A DNA stretch of 64,000 nt from Paractinoplanes maris. GTDB taxonomy: Bacteria; Actinomycetota; Actinomycetes; Mycobacteriales; Micromonosporaceae. Made by a program: the position numbers and the translations under genes. Below are positions 8,419 through 16,000 of the stretch, piece after piece. Numbering within the stretch: the stretch's first letter is position 1; each line of letters begins with the position of its first letter. The notes below the pieces were generated by a model that was not told the origin of the DNA, ran no database searches, and saw only the letters and a list, made by a program, of their open reading frames with translations. Location: NCBI RefSeq assembly GCF_023544465.1, contig NZ_JALPVL010000015.1, positions 62,001 through 126,000 on the forward strand, written 5' to 3'.

Positions 8419-9981
8419 ATGCCGAACCATGGCGAATTGCCGGAACTCGCCGCAGCGGTGCTACAGCCGGGATTCGCCGGCACCACCGCGCCCGACTGGG
8501 TCCGGCGGTGGCTCGGCGAGGGTCTCGGCGGCGTGGCGCTGTTCGCCCGCAACGTCGAGTCGCCCGCACAGGTGGCGGCGCTGACCGCACAGCTGCGCGC
8601 GGAGCGTCCGGACGTGCTGGTCGCGATCGACGAGGAGGCCGGCGACGTCACCCGGTTCGAGTCGCGGCTGGGCAGCTCCCGGCCGGGCAACCTGGCCCTC
8701 GGGGCGATCGACGACGTCCGGCTGACCGAGGAGGTCGCCCGCGACCTGGGCTGCGACCTGGCCGACGCGGGCATCACGCTGGACTACGCGCCCGACGCCG
8801 ACGTCAACAGCAACGCCGCCAACCCGGTCATCGGGGTTCGCGCCTTCGGGGCCGAGGCTCAGCTCGTGGCGCGCCACTCCGCCGCCTTCGTCCGCGGGCT
8901 CCAGGCGGCCGGCGTGGCCGCCTGCGCCAAGCACTTCCCGGGTCACGGCGACACCAGCGTCGACTCCCACCACGACGTGCCGCTGATCGACCGGGACCGG
9001 GCGCAGCTCGAGGAGTGCGAACTCGTCCCGTTCCGGGCGGCGATCGCGGCCGGCGTGCGGGTGGTCATGACCGGGCACCTGCTCGTGCCCGCGTACGACT
9101 CCGAGCTCCCGGCCACGCTCAGCCGACCCATCCTCACCGGGCTGCTGCGCGAGGAGCTGGGCTTCGACGGCCTGATCGTCACCGACGGCATCGAGATGCA
9201 GGCCGTCCGCCGCCGCTACGGGCTGGCCGGCGCGACCGTGAAGGCCCTCGCCGCGGGTGTCGACGCGATCTGCGTGGGTGGTGACCACGCCGACGAGCAG
9301 ACCGCCGTGCTGCTGCGGGACGCGATCGTGGACGCCGTGCGTTCCGGCGAGCTGCCCGAGGAGCGGCTGCGGGCCGCGGCGGCCCGGGTCCGTGACCTCG
9401 GCCGGTGGACGACCGCCACCCAGACCGCGTCGGGCGCCCGCGCCATCGCCGACTCGGCTTCCGCGGTGACCGTGCTCGCCCCGACCACCAGCGTGGGCTT
9501 CGACGCCGCGCGCCGGGCCGTACGGGTGACCGTGGCCCCGGGCGACGCCGCGCTGCCGGTCCGCGAGCCGGCCCACGTCGTCGAGTTCGCCCCGCCCCGC
9601 AACATCGCCATCGGCGCCGAGACCCCCTGGGGCCTGGGTGCGCCGCTGAGCGACCTGCTGCCCGGCACCACCTCGGTGCGCCTGACCGAGGACGACCTCG
9701 GGGCCGACCCGGTGGCGACCGTGCTGGACGGCGCGGCCGGGCGCCCACTGGTGCTCGTGGTGCGCGACGTGCACCGCCACGCGTGGCTGGCCGGCGCGCT
9801 CGACGGGGTGCTGGCTCAGCGGCCGGACGCGATCGTCGTCGAGATGGGCGTGCCCGAGACCGTCGTGGGCGCGGTGCACATCGCCACCTTCGGCGCCACC
9901 CGCGCCTCCGGTGTGGCCGCGGCCGAGCTGATCGCGGGCACCCGGGTGCCCGCGCCCGCCCCGCAGCCGCTGGCTGCCTAA
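8419..9981 (+). CDS. nagZ: Glycoside hydrolase family 3 beta-N-acetylhexosaminidase
   Basis: A 520-residue GH3 enzyme that removes beta-linked GlcNAc, probably in cell-wall recycling. The NagZ signature KHFPGHGDT is at about residues 171-179, followed by VDSHHDVP, whose Asp-His pair serves as acid/base in NagZ-type enzymes. The nucleophile Asp is in VTDGIEMQ near residue 256. After the barrel (to about 350) comes a C-terminal alpha/beta domain of about 150 residues, so it is longer than the single-domain enterobacterial NagZ. There is no signal peptide, so it is cytoplasmic. The ATG at 8419 follows GGAGG by 11 nt. An upstream frame extension to 8320 looks non-coding. Confidence 0.87.
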   Translation: MPNHGELPELAAAVLQPGFAGTTAPDWVRRWLGEGLGGVALFARNVESPAQVAALTAQLRAERPDVLVAIDEEAGDVTRFESRLGSSRPGNLALGAIDDVRLTEEVARDLGCDLADAGITLDYAPDADVNSNAANPVIGVRAFGAEAQLVARHSAAFVRGLQAAGVAACAKHFPGHGDTSVDSHHDVPLIDRDRAQLEECELVPFRAAIAAGVRVVMTGHLLVPAYDSELPATLSRPILTGLLREELGFDGLIVTDGIEMQAVRRRYGLAGATVKALAAGVDAICVGGDHADEQTAVLLRDAIVDAVRSGELPEERLRAAAARVRDLGRWTTATQTASGARAIADSASAVTVLAPTTSVGFDAARRAVRVTVAPGDAALPVREPAHVVEFAPPRNIAIGAETPWGLGAPLSDLLPGTTSVRLTEDDLGADPVATVLDGAAGRPLVLVVRDVHRHAWLAGALDGVLAQRPDAIVVEMGVPETVVGAVHIATFGATRASGVAAAELIAGTRVPAPAPQPLAA

Positions 9982-10028
9982 GGCCTGTCCTGTCGATCAC
10001 GCGGGGCGTGATCGACAGGACAGGCCTT
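9980..10028. terminator. Perfect 23-bp inverted repeat, bidirectional terminator
   Basis: Arms 9980-10002 and 10006-10028 are exact reverse complements with a GGG loop. The first arm includes two bases of the nagZ TAA stop, and the second arm includes two bases of the stop of the convergent acetyltransferase gene. One hairpin therefore ends both genes. Confidence 0.9.
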
Positions 10029-10311
10029 AGTCCTCGATGATGTCGTCGTAGCCGGGGTGCTCGGCGACGTACTTGGCGAAGAACGGGCAGGCGGGGTAGA
10101 CCCGGGCGCCCTGTGCCCGGAGCTGGTCGAGCGTGCGCTCGGCCAGCACGGTGCCCAGGCCCTGGCCGCGGAAGCGCCGGTTGATCTCGCTGTGGGTCAC
10201 CACCGTGACGCCGTCGCGGACCCGATAGGCGGCGAAACCCGCCACGTCGTCGCCGATCCGCAGCTCGAAGCGCTTCTCGGCGGGGTTGTCGCGCACATCG
10301 ACGTCGCTCAT
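10027..10311 (-). CDS. GNAT-like N-acetyltransferase, short YjdJ/Gtn1-like type
   Basis: A 94-residue protein of the compact acetyltransferase-like family. The acetyl-CoA pyrophosphate-binding motif is FRGQGLGTVLAE at about residues 48-59. The family-typical YPACPFFAKYVAEHPGY follows near the C-terminus, where the Cys-Pro-Phe motif is characteristic. It should be a cytoplasmic acyl-CoA-dependent enzyme with an unknown acceptor. It converges on nagZ and shares its terminator. The next gene, a lipoprotein, is divergent from its start, 41 bp away. Confidence 0.85.
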   Translation of the reverse strand: MSDVDVRDNPAEKRFELRIGDDVAGFAAYRVRDGVTVVTHSEINRRFRGQGLGTVLAERTLDQLRAQGARVYPACPFFAKYVAEHPGYDDIIED

Positions 10312-10340
10312 CGGCTCAGCTTAGGGTCGCGCGGGCCCCG

Positions 10341-10346
10341 TACGCT
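10341..10346 (+). promoter_or_regulatory. -10 box TACGCT upstream of the lipoprotein start
   Basis: TACGCT ends 6 nt before the GTG at 10353, the spacing expected for a leaderless transcript. A weak GGAAGG also lies between them, so a very short leader is the alternative. Confidence 0.4.
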
Positions 10347-10352
10347 GGAAGG

Positions 10353-10679
10353 GTGTTGAAACCCACGCCCCGCCTCGCCGCCGTCCTCAGCTCAGCCGCT
10401 CTCGGCCTCGCGCTCCTCGCGGGTTGCAGCAGCGACAACGTCAGTTGTGGCCTCGACCAGTGCACAGTCTCGATCGATCGCGAAACCAACGCGAGCGCGA
10501 GCTTCCTGGGTGTGGAGGCCAAGTTCCTCAGCGCCGACGCCGACACGGTGACGCTCGAGGTGGCCGGTGAGCAGCTCAGCCTGACCAAGGGGCAGCAGGC
10601 GGTGGAGGTCGCCGGCCTGATGGTGTCGCTGGACAGCGTGACCAGTGACCAGATCGGGCTGCAGGTCTCGCGTCAGTAA
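10353..10679 (+). CDS. Small secreted lipoprotein
   Basis: A 108-residue protein with a type II signal peptide: hydrophobic residues 8-22 and a lipobox LLAGC, with Cys23 the expected lipidation site. The mature part is about 85 residues, contains CGLDQC (possible disulfide) and is rich in beta-prone residues (TVSIDRE, VTLEVAGEQLSL). It should sit on the outer face of the membrane. No family is recognised. It has its own promoter and a strong terminator 14 bp after the stop, so it is a single-gene unit. Confidence 0.72.
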   Translation: MLKPTPRLAAVLSSAALGLALLAGCSSDNVSCGLDQCTVSIDRETNASASFLGVEAKFLSADADTVTLEVAGEQLSLTKGQQAVEVAGLMVSLDSVTSDQIGLQVSRQ

Positions 10680-10692
10680 CACACGGGGCTGT

Positions 10693-10726
10693 TCCCGTCC
10701 TGGGTTTGAGAAAACCCGGGACGGGA
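10693..10726 (+). terminator. Rho-independent terminator after the lipoprotein gene
   Basis: A 15-bp stem (10693-10707 with 10712-10726, one G-T pair) and a GAGA loop are followed by CATTTT. Confidence 0.85.
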
Positions 10727-10739
10727 CATTTTCCGTCAC

Positions 10740-11564
10740 ATGACATCCGCCGCCTCGAACGTCAAGAGCACCGCCTCGCGGGCCGCCGACAGCAAGCCGC
10801 TCGAATATCTTGCTCGAGGCGGCTTCATCGGATACGGCATCATCCACCTCATCTTCGCCTGGATCGCCTTCCAGGTGGCCTTCCAGGGCTCGTCGCAGGA
10901 GAGCGACCAGTCCGGCGCGCTCCAGACGCTGGCCGGCAACGGGCTCGGCAAGACACTGCTCGTCATCATCGTGATCGGCATGATCGCGATGGCGATCTGG
11001 CAGGCCTTCGAGGCCGCCATCGGCGAGAGCGGCGAGCAGGACCGTGCGGCGCTGGCCGAGCGGGTCCTCTCCGGCGCCCGCGCGATCCTCTACCTCTACC
11101 TGGCCTACTACGCCATCAAGGTGCTGCAAGGCTCGAACGCCTCGATGGGTGACACCTCGCAGAACAAGTCCTCGACCCTGATGGACAGCACCGGTGGGCG
11201 GTGGCTGATCGGCCTCATCGGACTCGTGGTGGTCGGTGTCGGTGTCGGCATGTTCATCTACGGCTACAAGAAGAAGTTCACCAAGCACCTCAACACCGGT
11301 CAGATGACCCACGGCACCCGCCAGCCGATCATCCGGCTCGGCATGGCCGGCTACATGGCCAAGGGCACGGCGTACGCCATCGCGGGTGTGCTGGTCGTCG
11401 TGGCCGCGGTGAAATACGACCCGGAGAAGGCGCGTGGTCTCGACGCGGCGCTGAAGACGCTGGCCGGGAACTCCTGGGGTGTCTGGGTTCTGGGGCTGAT
11501 CGCCCTCGGCATCGCCTGCTTCGGTGTCTACTGCATCGCTCAGGCCAAGTACCGGAAAGTGTGA
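10740..11564 (+). CDS. DUF1206 integral membrane protein
   Basis: A 274-residue protein with about six hydrophobic helices arranged as three repeated two-helix units, each beginning with a pattern like YLARGGFIGYGIIHL, LYLAYYAIKV or LGMAGYMAKGTAYAI. This repeat is typical of DUF1206. The first 20 residues are polar and likely cytoplasmic. The function of the family is unknown. It starts 14 bp after the lipoprotein terminator, and a separate MscS-type channel gene follows 96 bp downstream, so an envelope or osmotic-stress role is possible but not shown. Confidence 0.82.
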   Translation: MTSAASNVKSTASRAADSKPLEYLARGGFIGYGIIHLIFAWIAFQVAFQGSSQESDQSGALQTLAGNGLGKTLLVIIVIGMIAMAIWQAFEAAIGESGEQDRAALAERVLSGARAILYLYLAYYAIKVLQGSNASMGDTSQNKSSTLMDSTGGRWLIGLIGLVVVGVGVGMFIYGYKKKFTKHLNTGQMTHGTRQPIIRLGMAGYMAKGTAYAIAGVLVVVAAVKYDPEKARGLDAALKTLAGNSWGVWVLGLIALGIACFGVYCIAQAKYRKV

Positions 11565-11660
11565 GCAACCTCTGACCTTCGGGCGGGAGAGTTGCGGGTG
11601 CCGGCGACCAAGGAACACTGGGTCGCTGGTATCCGCACTTTCTGCGTGAAGGAGAGACAC

Positions 11661-12830
11661 GTGCCCAGCACTGTCAAGGCCCTGCTCGTCGTGGCTGTCG
11701 CGACGGGGCTGGCGATCGCGCTGGTGGCGATCGTGCACTGGCTGCTCGGCCGGCTCGGCCGCACCTCGGATCTCGCGGCCGACCTGGCTCGCACGGCACA
11801 CAAGCCGTTCCTGGCCACCCTGACCCTCTTCGCGATCCAGCAGGGCATCCGTGCCGCGGCCGGTGACTTCCCCGGCCGGGCGGGCGTGCTGCACGCCCTG
11901 ATCATCTGTTTCATCGCCGCGTTCGCCTGGCTGGTGGCGGCGTTCGTGCTGGTGCTGGAGGACGCGGCGCTGGCTCGCTGGCGCACCGACGTGCCCGACA
12001 ACCTCAAGCGCCGCCGCTTCAAGACCCAGGTGGTGATGATCCGCCGCCTCACGGTGGCCACGATCGTGGTGCTCACCCTGGGCGTGGTGCTGATGACCTT
12101 CCCGGGCATCCGCGCGCTCGGCGCCAGCGTGCTGGCCTCGGCCGGGGTCGTCAGCGTCATCGCCGCGCTGGCCGCCCAGAGCACCCTCGGCAACGTCTTC
12201 GCCGGCCTCCAGCTGGCCTTCAGCGACGCCGTCCGGGTCGATGACGTGGTGGTCGTCGAGGGGGAGTGGGGCCGCATCGAGGAGCTCACGCTCACCTACG
12301 TGGCGGTGCAGATCTGGGACGACCGGCGGCTGGTGCTGCCGACGTCGTACTTCACCACCAAGCCGTTCCAGAACTGGACCCGCCAGTCCTCGGCCGTGCT
12401 CGGCACCGCCGAGGTCGACGTCGACTGGTCGACCCGGATCGAGCCGCTGCGGACCGAGCTGCGGGCCGTCTGCGAGGGCTCCGAGCTGTGGGACGGACGG
12501 GTGTGCGTGCTGCAGGTGACCGAGGCGACCGGCGGCATGGTCCGCCTGCGCGCTCTGGTCAGCGCGAGTGATGCCCCCTCGCTGTGGGATCTGCGCTGCC
12601 TGGTGCGCGAGCGCCTGGTGTCGTTCATCTGGGAGAACCAGCGCGACGCGCTGCCGCGGTACCGGGCCGACCTCGCGAACGGTGCCCGCACGGCCGCCGG
12701 TGCGAGCCTGCGACCGGCGCCCCAGGCCGACTCCGACGACAGCCGCTTCTTCAGCGGCGAGGACGGTGCGGAGCGCGCGGTGGCCTTCGGCGGGCCGGAC
12801 GAGCAGGTGCCCGTGCCTACCCACCGGTGA
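11661..12830 (+). CDS. Mechanosensitive ion channel, MscS family
   Basis: A 389-residue membrane channel. The N-terminus has about four TM helices, and a pore-lining helix rich in Gly/Ala/Ser at about residues 150-175 (GASVLASAGVVSVIAALAAQ) leads into the MscS beta domain (NVFAGLQLAFSDAVRVDDVV, then GRIEEL). It should open on membrane tension during osmotic downshock. The GTG at 11661 has AAGGAG 6 nt upstream; the frame is open 23 codons further but has no ribosome site there. The C-terminal 60 residues are hydrophilic and probably disordered. Confidence 0.9.
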   Translation: MPSTVKALLVVAVATGLAIALVAIVHWLLGRLGRTSDLAADLARTAHKPFLATLTLFAIQQGIRAAAGDFPGRAGVLHALIICFIAAFAWLVAAFVLVLEDAALARWRTDVPDNLKRRRFKTQVVMIRRLTVATIVVLTLGVVLMTFPGIRALGASVLASAGVVSVIAALAAQSTLGNVFAGLQLAFSDAVRVDDVVVVEGEWGRIEELTLTYVAVQIWDDRRLVLPTSYFTTKPFQNWTRQSSAVLGTAEVDVDWSTRIEPLRTELRAVCEGSELWDGRVCVLQVTEATGGMVRLRALVSASDAPSLWDLRCLVRERLVSFIWENQRDALPRYRADLANGARTAAGASLRPAPQADSDDSRFFSGEDGAERAVAFGGPDEQVPVPTHR

Positions 12831-12911
12831 GTCTGTTCTGCCGGGTTCTGCGCAGCAGGATTGACTCTCTGGTGATCAGGGCATACACCGGGACACGGAA
12901 AGGAGGACATC

Positions 12912-13343
12912 ATGGCCGATGTTCTGAACGGACGCCAGACTTCCACGGGCGCCGATCAGTCGACCGCCGAGTTGGTGCAGCAGGCCAGTGAGCAGATCAG
13001 TCGTCTCGTCCGCGACGAGATCACCCTGGCCAAGGCCGAGTTGGCGGAAAAAGGGAAGCACGCGGGCATCGGCATCGGCCTGTTCGGCGGCGGCGGAGTT
13101 CTCGCCATGTACGGCGTCGGTGCCCTCGTTGCGACCCTGATCATCGTTTTCAACCTGTTCCTGGATCTCTGGCTGGCCGCGCTGATCGTCACGGTCGCCC
13201 TCTTCGTGCTGGCCGGGGTGCTCGCCCTGATCGGCAAGAACCAGGTGTCGAAAGCAGTGCCCCCGGAGCCCTCGGCCGCCATCCAGAGCGTCAAGGCCGA
13301 CGTCGACGAGGTCAAGCTCGCGGTGGAGCGTGGTCGCGCATGA
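12912..13343 (+). CDS. Holin-superfamily-like membrane protein (Phage_holin_3_6 type)
   Basis: A 143-residue protein with a soluble N-terminus (AELVQQASEQISRLVRDEITLAKAE) and two TM helices at about residues 48-70 and 78-103. This layout is typical of the actinobacterial holin-X/DUF1469 family, which despite its name is not known to be a phage holin here. AAAGGAGG lies 6 nt upstream of the ATG. Its stop overlaps the DUF3618 start by 4 bp, and a DUF4235 gene follows, a standard actinobacterial trio of unknown envelope function. Confidence 0.85.
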   Translation: MADVLNGRQTSTGADQSTAELVQQASEQISRLVRDEITLAKAELAEKGKHAGIGIGLFGGGGVLAMYGVGALVATLIIVFNLFLDLWLAALIVTVALFVLAGVLALIGKNQVSKAVPPEPSAAIQSVKADVDEVKLAVERGRA

Positions 13344-13768
13344 GTGAGAAGAACGGATCCGAGGCGCCCAAGCCGTCGATCGAGGAGCTGCGCGCGGAGA
13401 TCAAGCAGACCCGCGCCGAGCTCGGAGAGACGGTGCAGGCGCTCGCGGCCAAGGCCGACGTCAAGGCCCGGGCCAAGGAGCAGGTCGAGCAGACCAAGCA
13501 AAAGGTCAAGGCGCAGGCCGTCGAGGCGACCGAGCGGGTCCGCGGCGCGGCTGTGGCCGCCGCCGGCGCGGTCAGCGGCAAGGTGCACGAGGCGGCCGAC
13601 CGGACGTCCGAGAAGGCGCATCAGGCGGCCGACCTCACGGCGGCCAAGGCCGACCAGGTGGACGTCCGCGAGACGCTGCGGAACAGCCCCGTTCCGCTCC
13701 CGTTGGTTCTGGCCGGCGTGGTGGCTGTTGTCGGCATCATTCTGATTGTTCGAGGGAGTCGCCGATGA
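13340..13768 (+). CDS. DUF3618 domain protein
   Basis: A 142-residue protein whose first 30 residues carry the DUF3618 pattern (SIEELRAEIKQTRAELGETVQALAAK). The middle is a long Ala/Lys/Glu-rich coiled-coil or apolipoprotein-like helix (about residues 40-105), and a single TM helix lies near the C-terminus (about 118-136, PLPLVLAGVVAVVGIILIV) with a basic end. It is probably anchored with the helical domain in the cytoplasm. The ATG overlaps the upstream stop (ATGA), and its own stop overlaps the next start in the same way, so the three genes are translationally coupled. Confidence 0.85.
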   Translation: MSEKNGSEAPKPSIEELRAEIKQTRAELGETVQALAAKADVKARAKEQVEQTKQKVKAQAVEATERVRGAAVAAAGAVSGKVHEAADRTSEKAHQAADLTAAKADQVDVRETLRNSPVPLPLVLAGVVAVVGIILIVRGSRR

Positions 13769-14037
13769 GCGGCAAGGTATCGAAGCTGGCCTACAAGCCG
13801 GTCGGGTTGCTGCTCGGCATCGGTGCCGGTGCGGTGGCGGGTTTCGTCTTCAAAGAGGTCTGGCGAGTGGCCTCCGGTGATGACGATGCGCCTAACGCGA
13901 CCGACGAGGATCGGGGCTGGGTCGAGATTCTCGCCGCCGCTGCGCTGCAAGGCGCGATCTTCGCACTCGTGAAGGCGGCCGTCGATCGGAGTGGCGCAGT
14001 CGGCGTCCGAAAAATTACTGGTCAATGGCCTGACTGA
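13765..14037 (+). CDS. DUF4235 membrane protein
   Basis: A 90-residue protein of the DUF4235 family: an N-terminal glycine-rich TM helix (PVGLLLGIGAGAVAGFVF, about 12-29), a short polar loop with VWR and a run of Asp, then a second hydrophobic helix (WVEILAAAALQGAIFALVKA, about 52-71). Function is unknown. It is the last gene of the three-gene operon and is followed by a hairpin terminator. Confidence 0.82.
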   Translation: MSGKVSKLAYKPVGLLLGIGAGAVAGFVFKEVWRVASGDDDAPNATDEDRGWVEILAAAALQGAIFALVKAAVDRSGAVGVRKITGQWPD

Positions 14038-14055
14038 CGTTAGTTGACAGTGGCT

Positions 14056-14093
14056 GGTCTCCCACATCGCGAGAGCGAAGTGGGGGACCTTTT
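14056..14093 (+). terminator. Terminator after the DUF4235 operon
   Basis: A 15-bp stem with two mismatches (14056-14070 with 14075-14089), a GAGA loop and four Ts lie 18 bp after the stop codon. Confidence 0.75.
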
Positions 14094-14345
14094 CCATATC
14101 TGGCGTCCCTATTCGTTCGCCTTAGGGGCAGCCTTTCGGCTCGATTCTCGGGTACAGTGTGCCCAGTTTTTGCGTATGTGGTTCGCTGCTTCCGCCCGAT
14201 CGAGGGGGACCGGCCCACCGGCCGGTGTCAGGAGATCAGGCGGATGGGACGTCCTCTGAAAGGGCCGCCTCACGGCGCCGCTGCTCGAAAACGGTCATCG
14301 GCCCGGGGCGTAGCGGGGCCGGCTTTTTCAGAAGGAGAGTTCAGC
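14094..14345 (+). other. Non-coding upstream region and long leader of the cold-shock gene
   Basis: This stretch has no convincing gene. TACAGT near 14152 could be a -10 box, which would give a 5' leader of about 185 nt. Long structured leaders are typical of cold-shock genes, where folding controls translation. A GC-rich hairpin with a T-run lies just upstream of the ribosome site and is listed separately. Confidence 0.45.
14299..14328 (+). promoter_or_regulatory. Terminator-like hairpin in the cold-shock leader
   Basis: CGGCCC (14299-14304) pairs with GGGCCG (14316-14321), and GCTTTTT follows. AAGGAG starts only 4 nt beyond the T-run. The position suggests an attenuator or thermo-sensitive element for the downstream csp gene. 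Inference from structure only. Confidence 0.4.
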
Positions 14346-14549
14346 ATGGCGCAAGGAACCGTGAAGTGGTTCAACGCAGACAAGGGCTTCGGCTTCATCA
14401 CCGTCGACGGCGGGGGTGCTGACGTGTTCGTCCACTTCTCGGCCATCCAGACGAGCGGTTACCGCACGCTGGAGGAGAACCAGCGGGTCGAGTTCGAGAT
14501 CGCCCAGGGTCAGAAGGGCCCGCAGGCGGAACAGGTTCGCCCGCTCTGA
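14346..14549 (+). CDS. Cold-shock protein, CspA family
   Basis: A 67-residue single cold-shock domain that binds single-stranded RNA and DNA as an RNA chaperone. RNP1 is KGFGFITV (residues 16-23) and RNP2 is VFVHFSAI (about 31-38); the N-terminus AQGTVKWFNADKG is canonical. GAAGGAG lies about 9 nt upstream of the ATG. The gene is monocistronic between a long leader and a perfect terminator palindrome. Confidence 0.96.
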   Translation: MAQGTVKWFNADKGFGFITVDGGGADVFVHFSAIQTSGYRTLEENQRVEFEIAQGQKGPQAEQVRPL

Positions 14550-14609
14550 GCAACGACGCCGGTCCCCGGACCGGCTGCCGATCGCCTGGCGGAGGTCGGC
14601 TACGACGCG

Positions 14610-14643
14610 AAAGCCCCCGCATCCTGCAGGATGCGGGGGCTTT
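14610..14643 (+). terminator. Perfect 34-bp palindromic terminator
   Basis: The sequence at 14610-14643 is an exact palindrome of two 17-bp arms centred on CTGCAG, with flanking As and Ts. It ends csp and probably also the convergent small membrane gene at 14663. Confidence 0.9.
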
Positions 14644-14662
14644 GTATTGTCTTACCTTTTGC

Positions 14663-14962
14663 TCACCTCGCGCCGGGTGACCGATCAGTTCGCGGTGTGG
14701 GCGGTGGTTGCTGAATCATCGCCAATGTTTCCGCGCGTTTCGCCCGGGTCCGAGAGCGTTCTCCAAGAATGATCAAAATCAGTCCCGCGATGGCGACGAC
14801 CGGGCCGATGACCGACCAGATTCCGACCCCGCTCATCCGGCTGTCGGTGAGAATGTCGAAACCCTGCAGTGTCCACAGAGCACCGACGACGACGGCCAGC
14901 ACTCCGAGCGCCATGGGAAGCCACCCATGGAGCCTTTTCGGAGCGGTCGGATTGTTCACCAT
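14663..14962 (-). CDS. Two-helix membrane protein, unknown
   Basis: A 99-residue protein with two TM helices at about residues 14-35 (LPMALGVLAVVVGALWTLQG) and 46-66 (IWSVIGPVVAIAGLILIILG), a short extracellular loop and a basic cytoplasmic tail (ERSRTRAKRAE). Its ATG overlaps the 3' end of the upstream aldo/keto reductase by 7 bp on the same strand, so the two are co-translated. No family function is recognised. Confidence 0.7.
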   Translation of the reverse strand: MVNNPTAPKRLHGWLPMALGVLAVVVGALWTLQGFDILTDSRMSGVGIWSVIGPVVAIAGLILIILGERSRTRAKRAETLAMIQQPPPTPRTDRSPGAR

Positions 14963-15933
14963 TTGTCGTGGACTTGCGGACGGATCAGCTCGTCGTAGAC
15001 CTCGCGCACGCCGGCCTGGGCCTCGTCGCTCAGCGGCGGCAGCCCGGCCACCGCGGCGTTGCCCCGGGCCTGATCGGCGTTGCGCGCGCCGGGGATGACC
15101 ACCGTGAGGCCCGCCTGGTCGAGCACCCAGCGCAGCGCGAACTGGGCCATCGTGAAGCCCTCGGGAACGAGCGGGCGCAGCCGCTTGACCGCCTCGAGCC
15201 CGGTCGCGAAGTCGACGCCCGCGAACGTCTCGCCGACGTCGAACGCCTCACCGTGCCGGTTGTAGTTGCGGTGGTCGTCGGCGGCGAACGTGGTGTGCTC
15301 GTCGTAGCGGCCGGACAGCAGGCCACTGGCCAGCGGCACCCGCGCGATGATGCCGACCCCGGCCTCGGCGGCGGCCGGCAGCACCCGCTCGAGCGGCTTG
15401 AGCCGGAAGGCGTTCAGAATGATCTGGACGCTGGCCGTGCCCGGGCGGGCGATAGCGGCGAGCGCCTCGTCGACCTTCTCGACACTCACGCCGTACGCCT
15501 TGATCCGCTTTTCCTCGACCAGGGTGTCGAGGGCGTCGTAGACCGCGTCGGACGAGAAGACCGAGGTCGGCGGGCAGTGCAGCTGCACGAGGTCGAGGGT
15601 GTCGACGCCGAGGTTGGCCCGGGACCGGTCGTTCCACGCGCGGAAGTTGTCGAGGGTGTAGTTGCCAGGCTCCTGGGCCATCCGCCGGCCCATCTTGGTG
15701 GCCACGGTGAGCTGGGGCTTGTCCTTGATGAAGGAGCCGATGATCTGCTCGCTGCGGCCGTCGCCATAGACGTCGGCCGTGTCGATGAACGTGACGCCCG
15801 CGTCGACCGCGGCCTGCAGGGTCTCGTGCGCGTCGGCCTCGCTCACGTCACCCCAGTCGGCGCCGAGCTGCCACGCGCCGAGGCCGACCACGCCGACCGT
15901 CCGTCCCATCCTGCCAAAACTGCGTTTCTCCAC
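14956..15933 (-). CDS. Aldo/keto reductase
   Basis: A 325-residue NADPH-dependent reductase. The tetrad is D51 and Y56 (FIDTADVYGDG), K80 (VATKMG) and H119 (LVQLHCPP). The C-terminal VVIPGARNADQARGN is the NADP-binding segment. It is closer to the AKR of 4468 than to that of 3541. It is divergent from a methyltransferase gene, with a near-palindromic operator candidate between them. The substrate is unknown; the downstream membrane protein overlaps it and may be functionally tied to it. Confidence 0.9.
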   Translation of the reverse strand: MEKRSFGRMGRTVGVVGLGAWQLGADWGDVSEADAHETLQAAVDAGVTFIDTADVYGDGRSEQIIGSFIKDKPQLTVATKMGRRMAQEPGNYTLDNFRAWNDRSRANLGVDTLDLVQLHCPPTSVFSSDAVYDALDTLVEEKRIKAYGVSVEKVDEALAAIARPGTASVQIILNAFRLKPLERVLPAAAEAGVGIIARVPLASGLLSGRYDEHTTFAADDHRNYNRHGEAFDVGETFAGVDFATGLEAVKRLRPLVPEGFTMAQFALRWVLDQAGLTVVIPGARNADQARGNAAVAGLPPLSDEAQAGVREVYDELIRPQVHDKW

Positions 15934-15970
15934 GGGTCACGACATTACCCGGCCTGGGATATCGTGCATG

Positions 15971-15990
15971 CAAAACGTACGTACGGTTTG
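15971..15990. promoter_or_regulatory. Candidate operator, 20-bp near-perfect palindrome
   Basis: CAAAACGTACGTACGGTTTG is a dyad with one mismatched pair and no spacer, centred between the aldo/keto reductase and methyltransferase start codons. The AAACGTACG half-site resembles TetR-family operators. No regulator is encoded beside it. Confidence 0.5.
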
Positions 15991-16000
15991 GGAGGCTCGC

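Noticed and set aside
10392..12824. Very long open frame on the minus strand opposite the lipoprotein, DUF1206 and MscS genes
   Set aside because: It has biased, low-complexity composition and no family pattern; it is the high-GC shadow of well-supported plus-strand genes.
12912..13343. Holin-like gene considered as evidence of a prophage
   Set aside because: The family is a common chromosomal actinobacterial protein, and no other phage gene is nearby.
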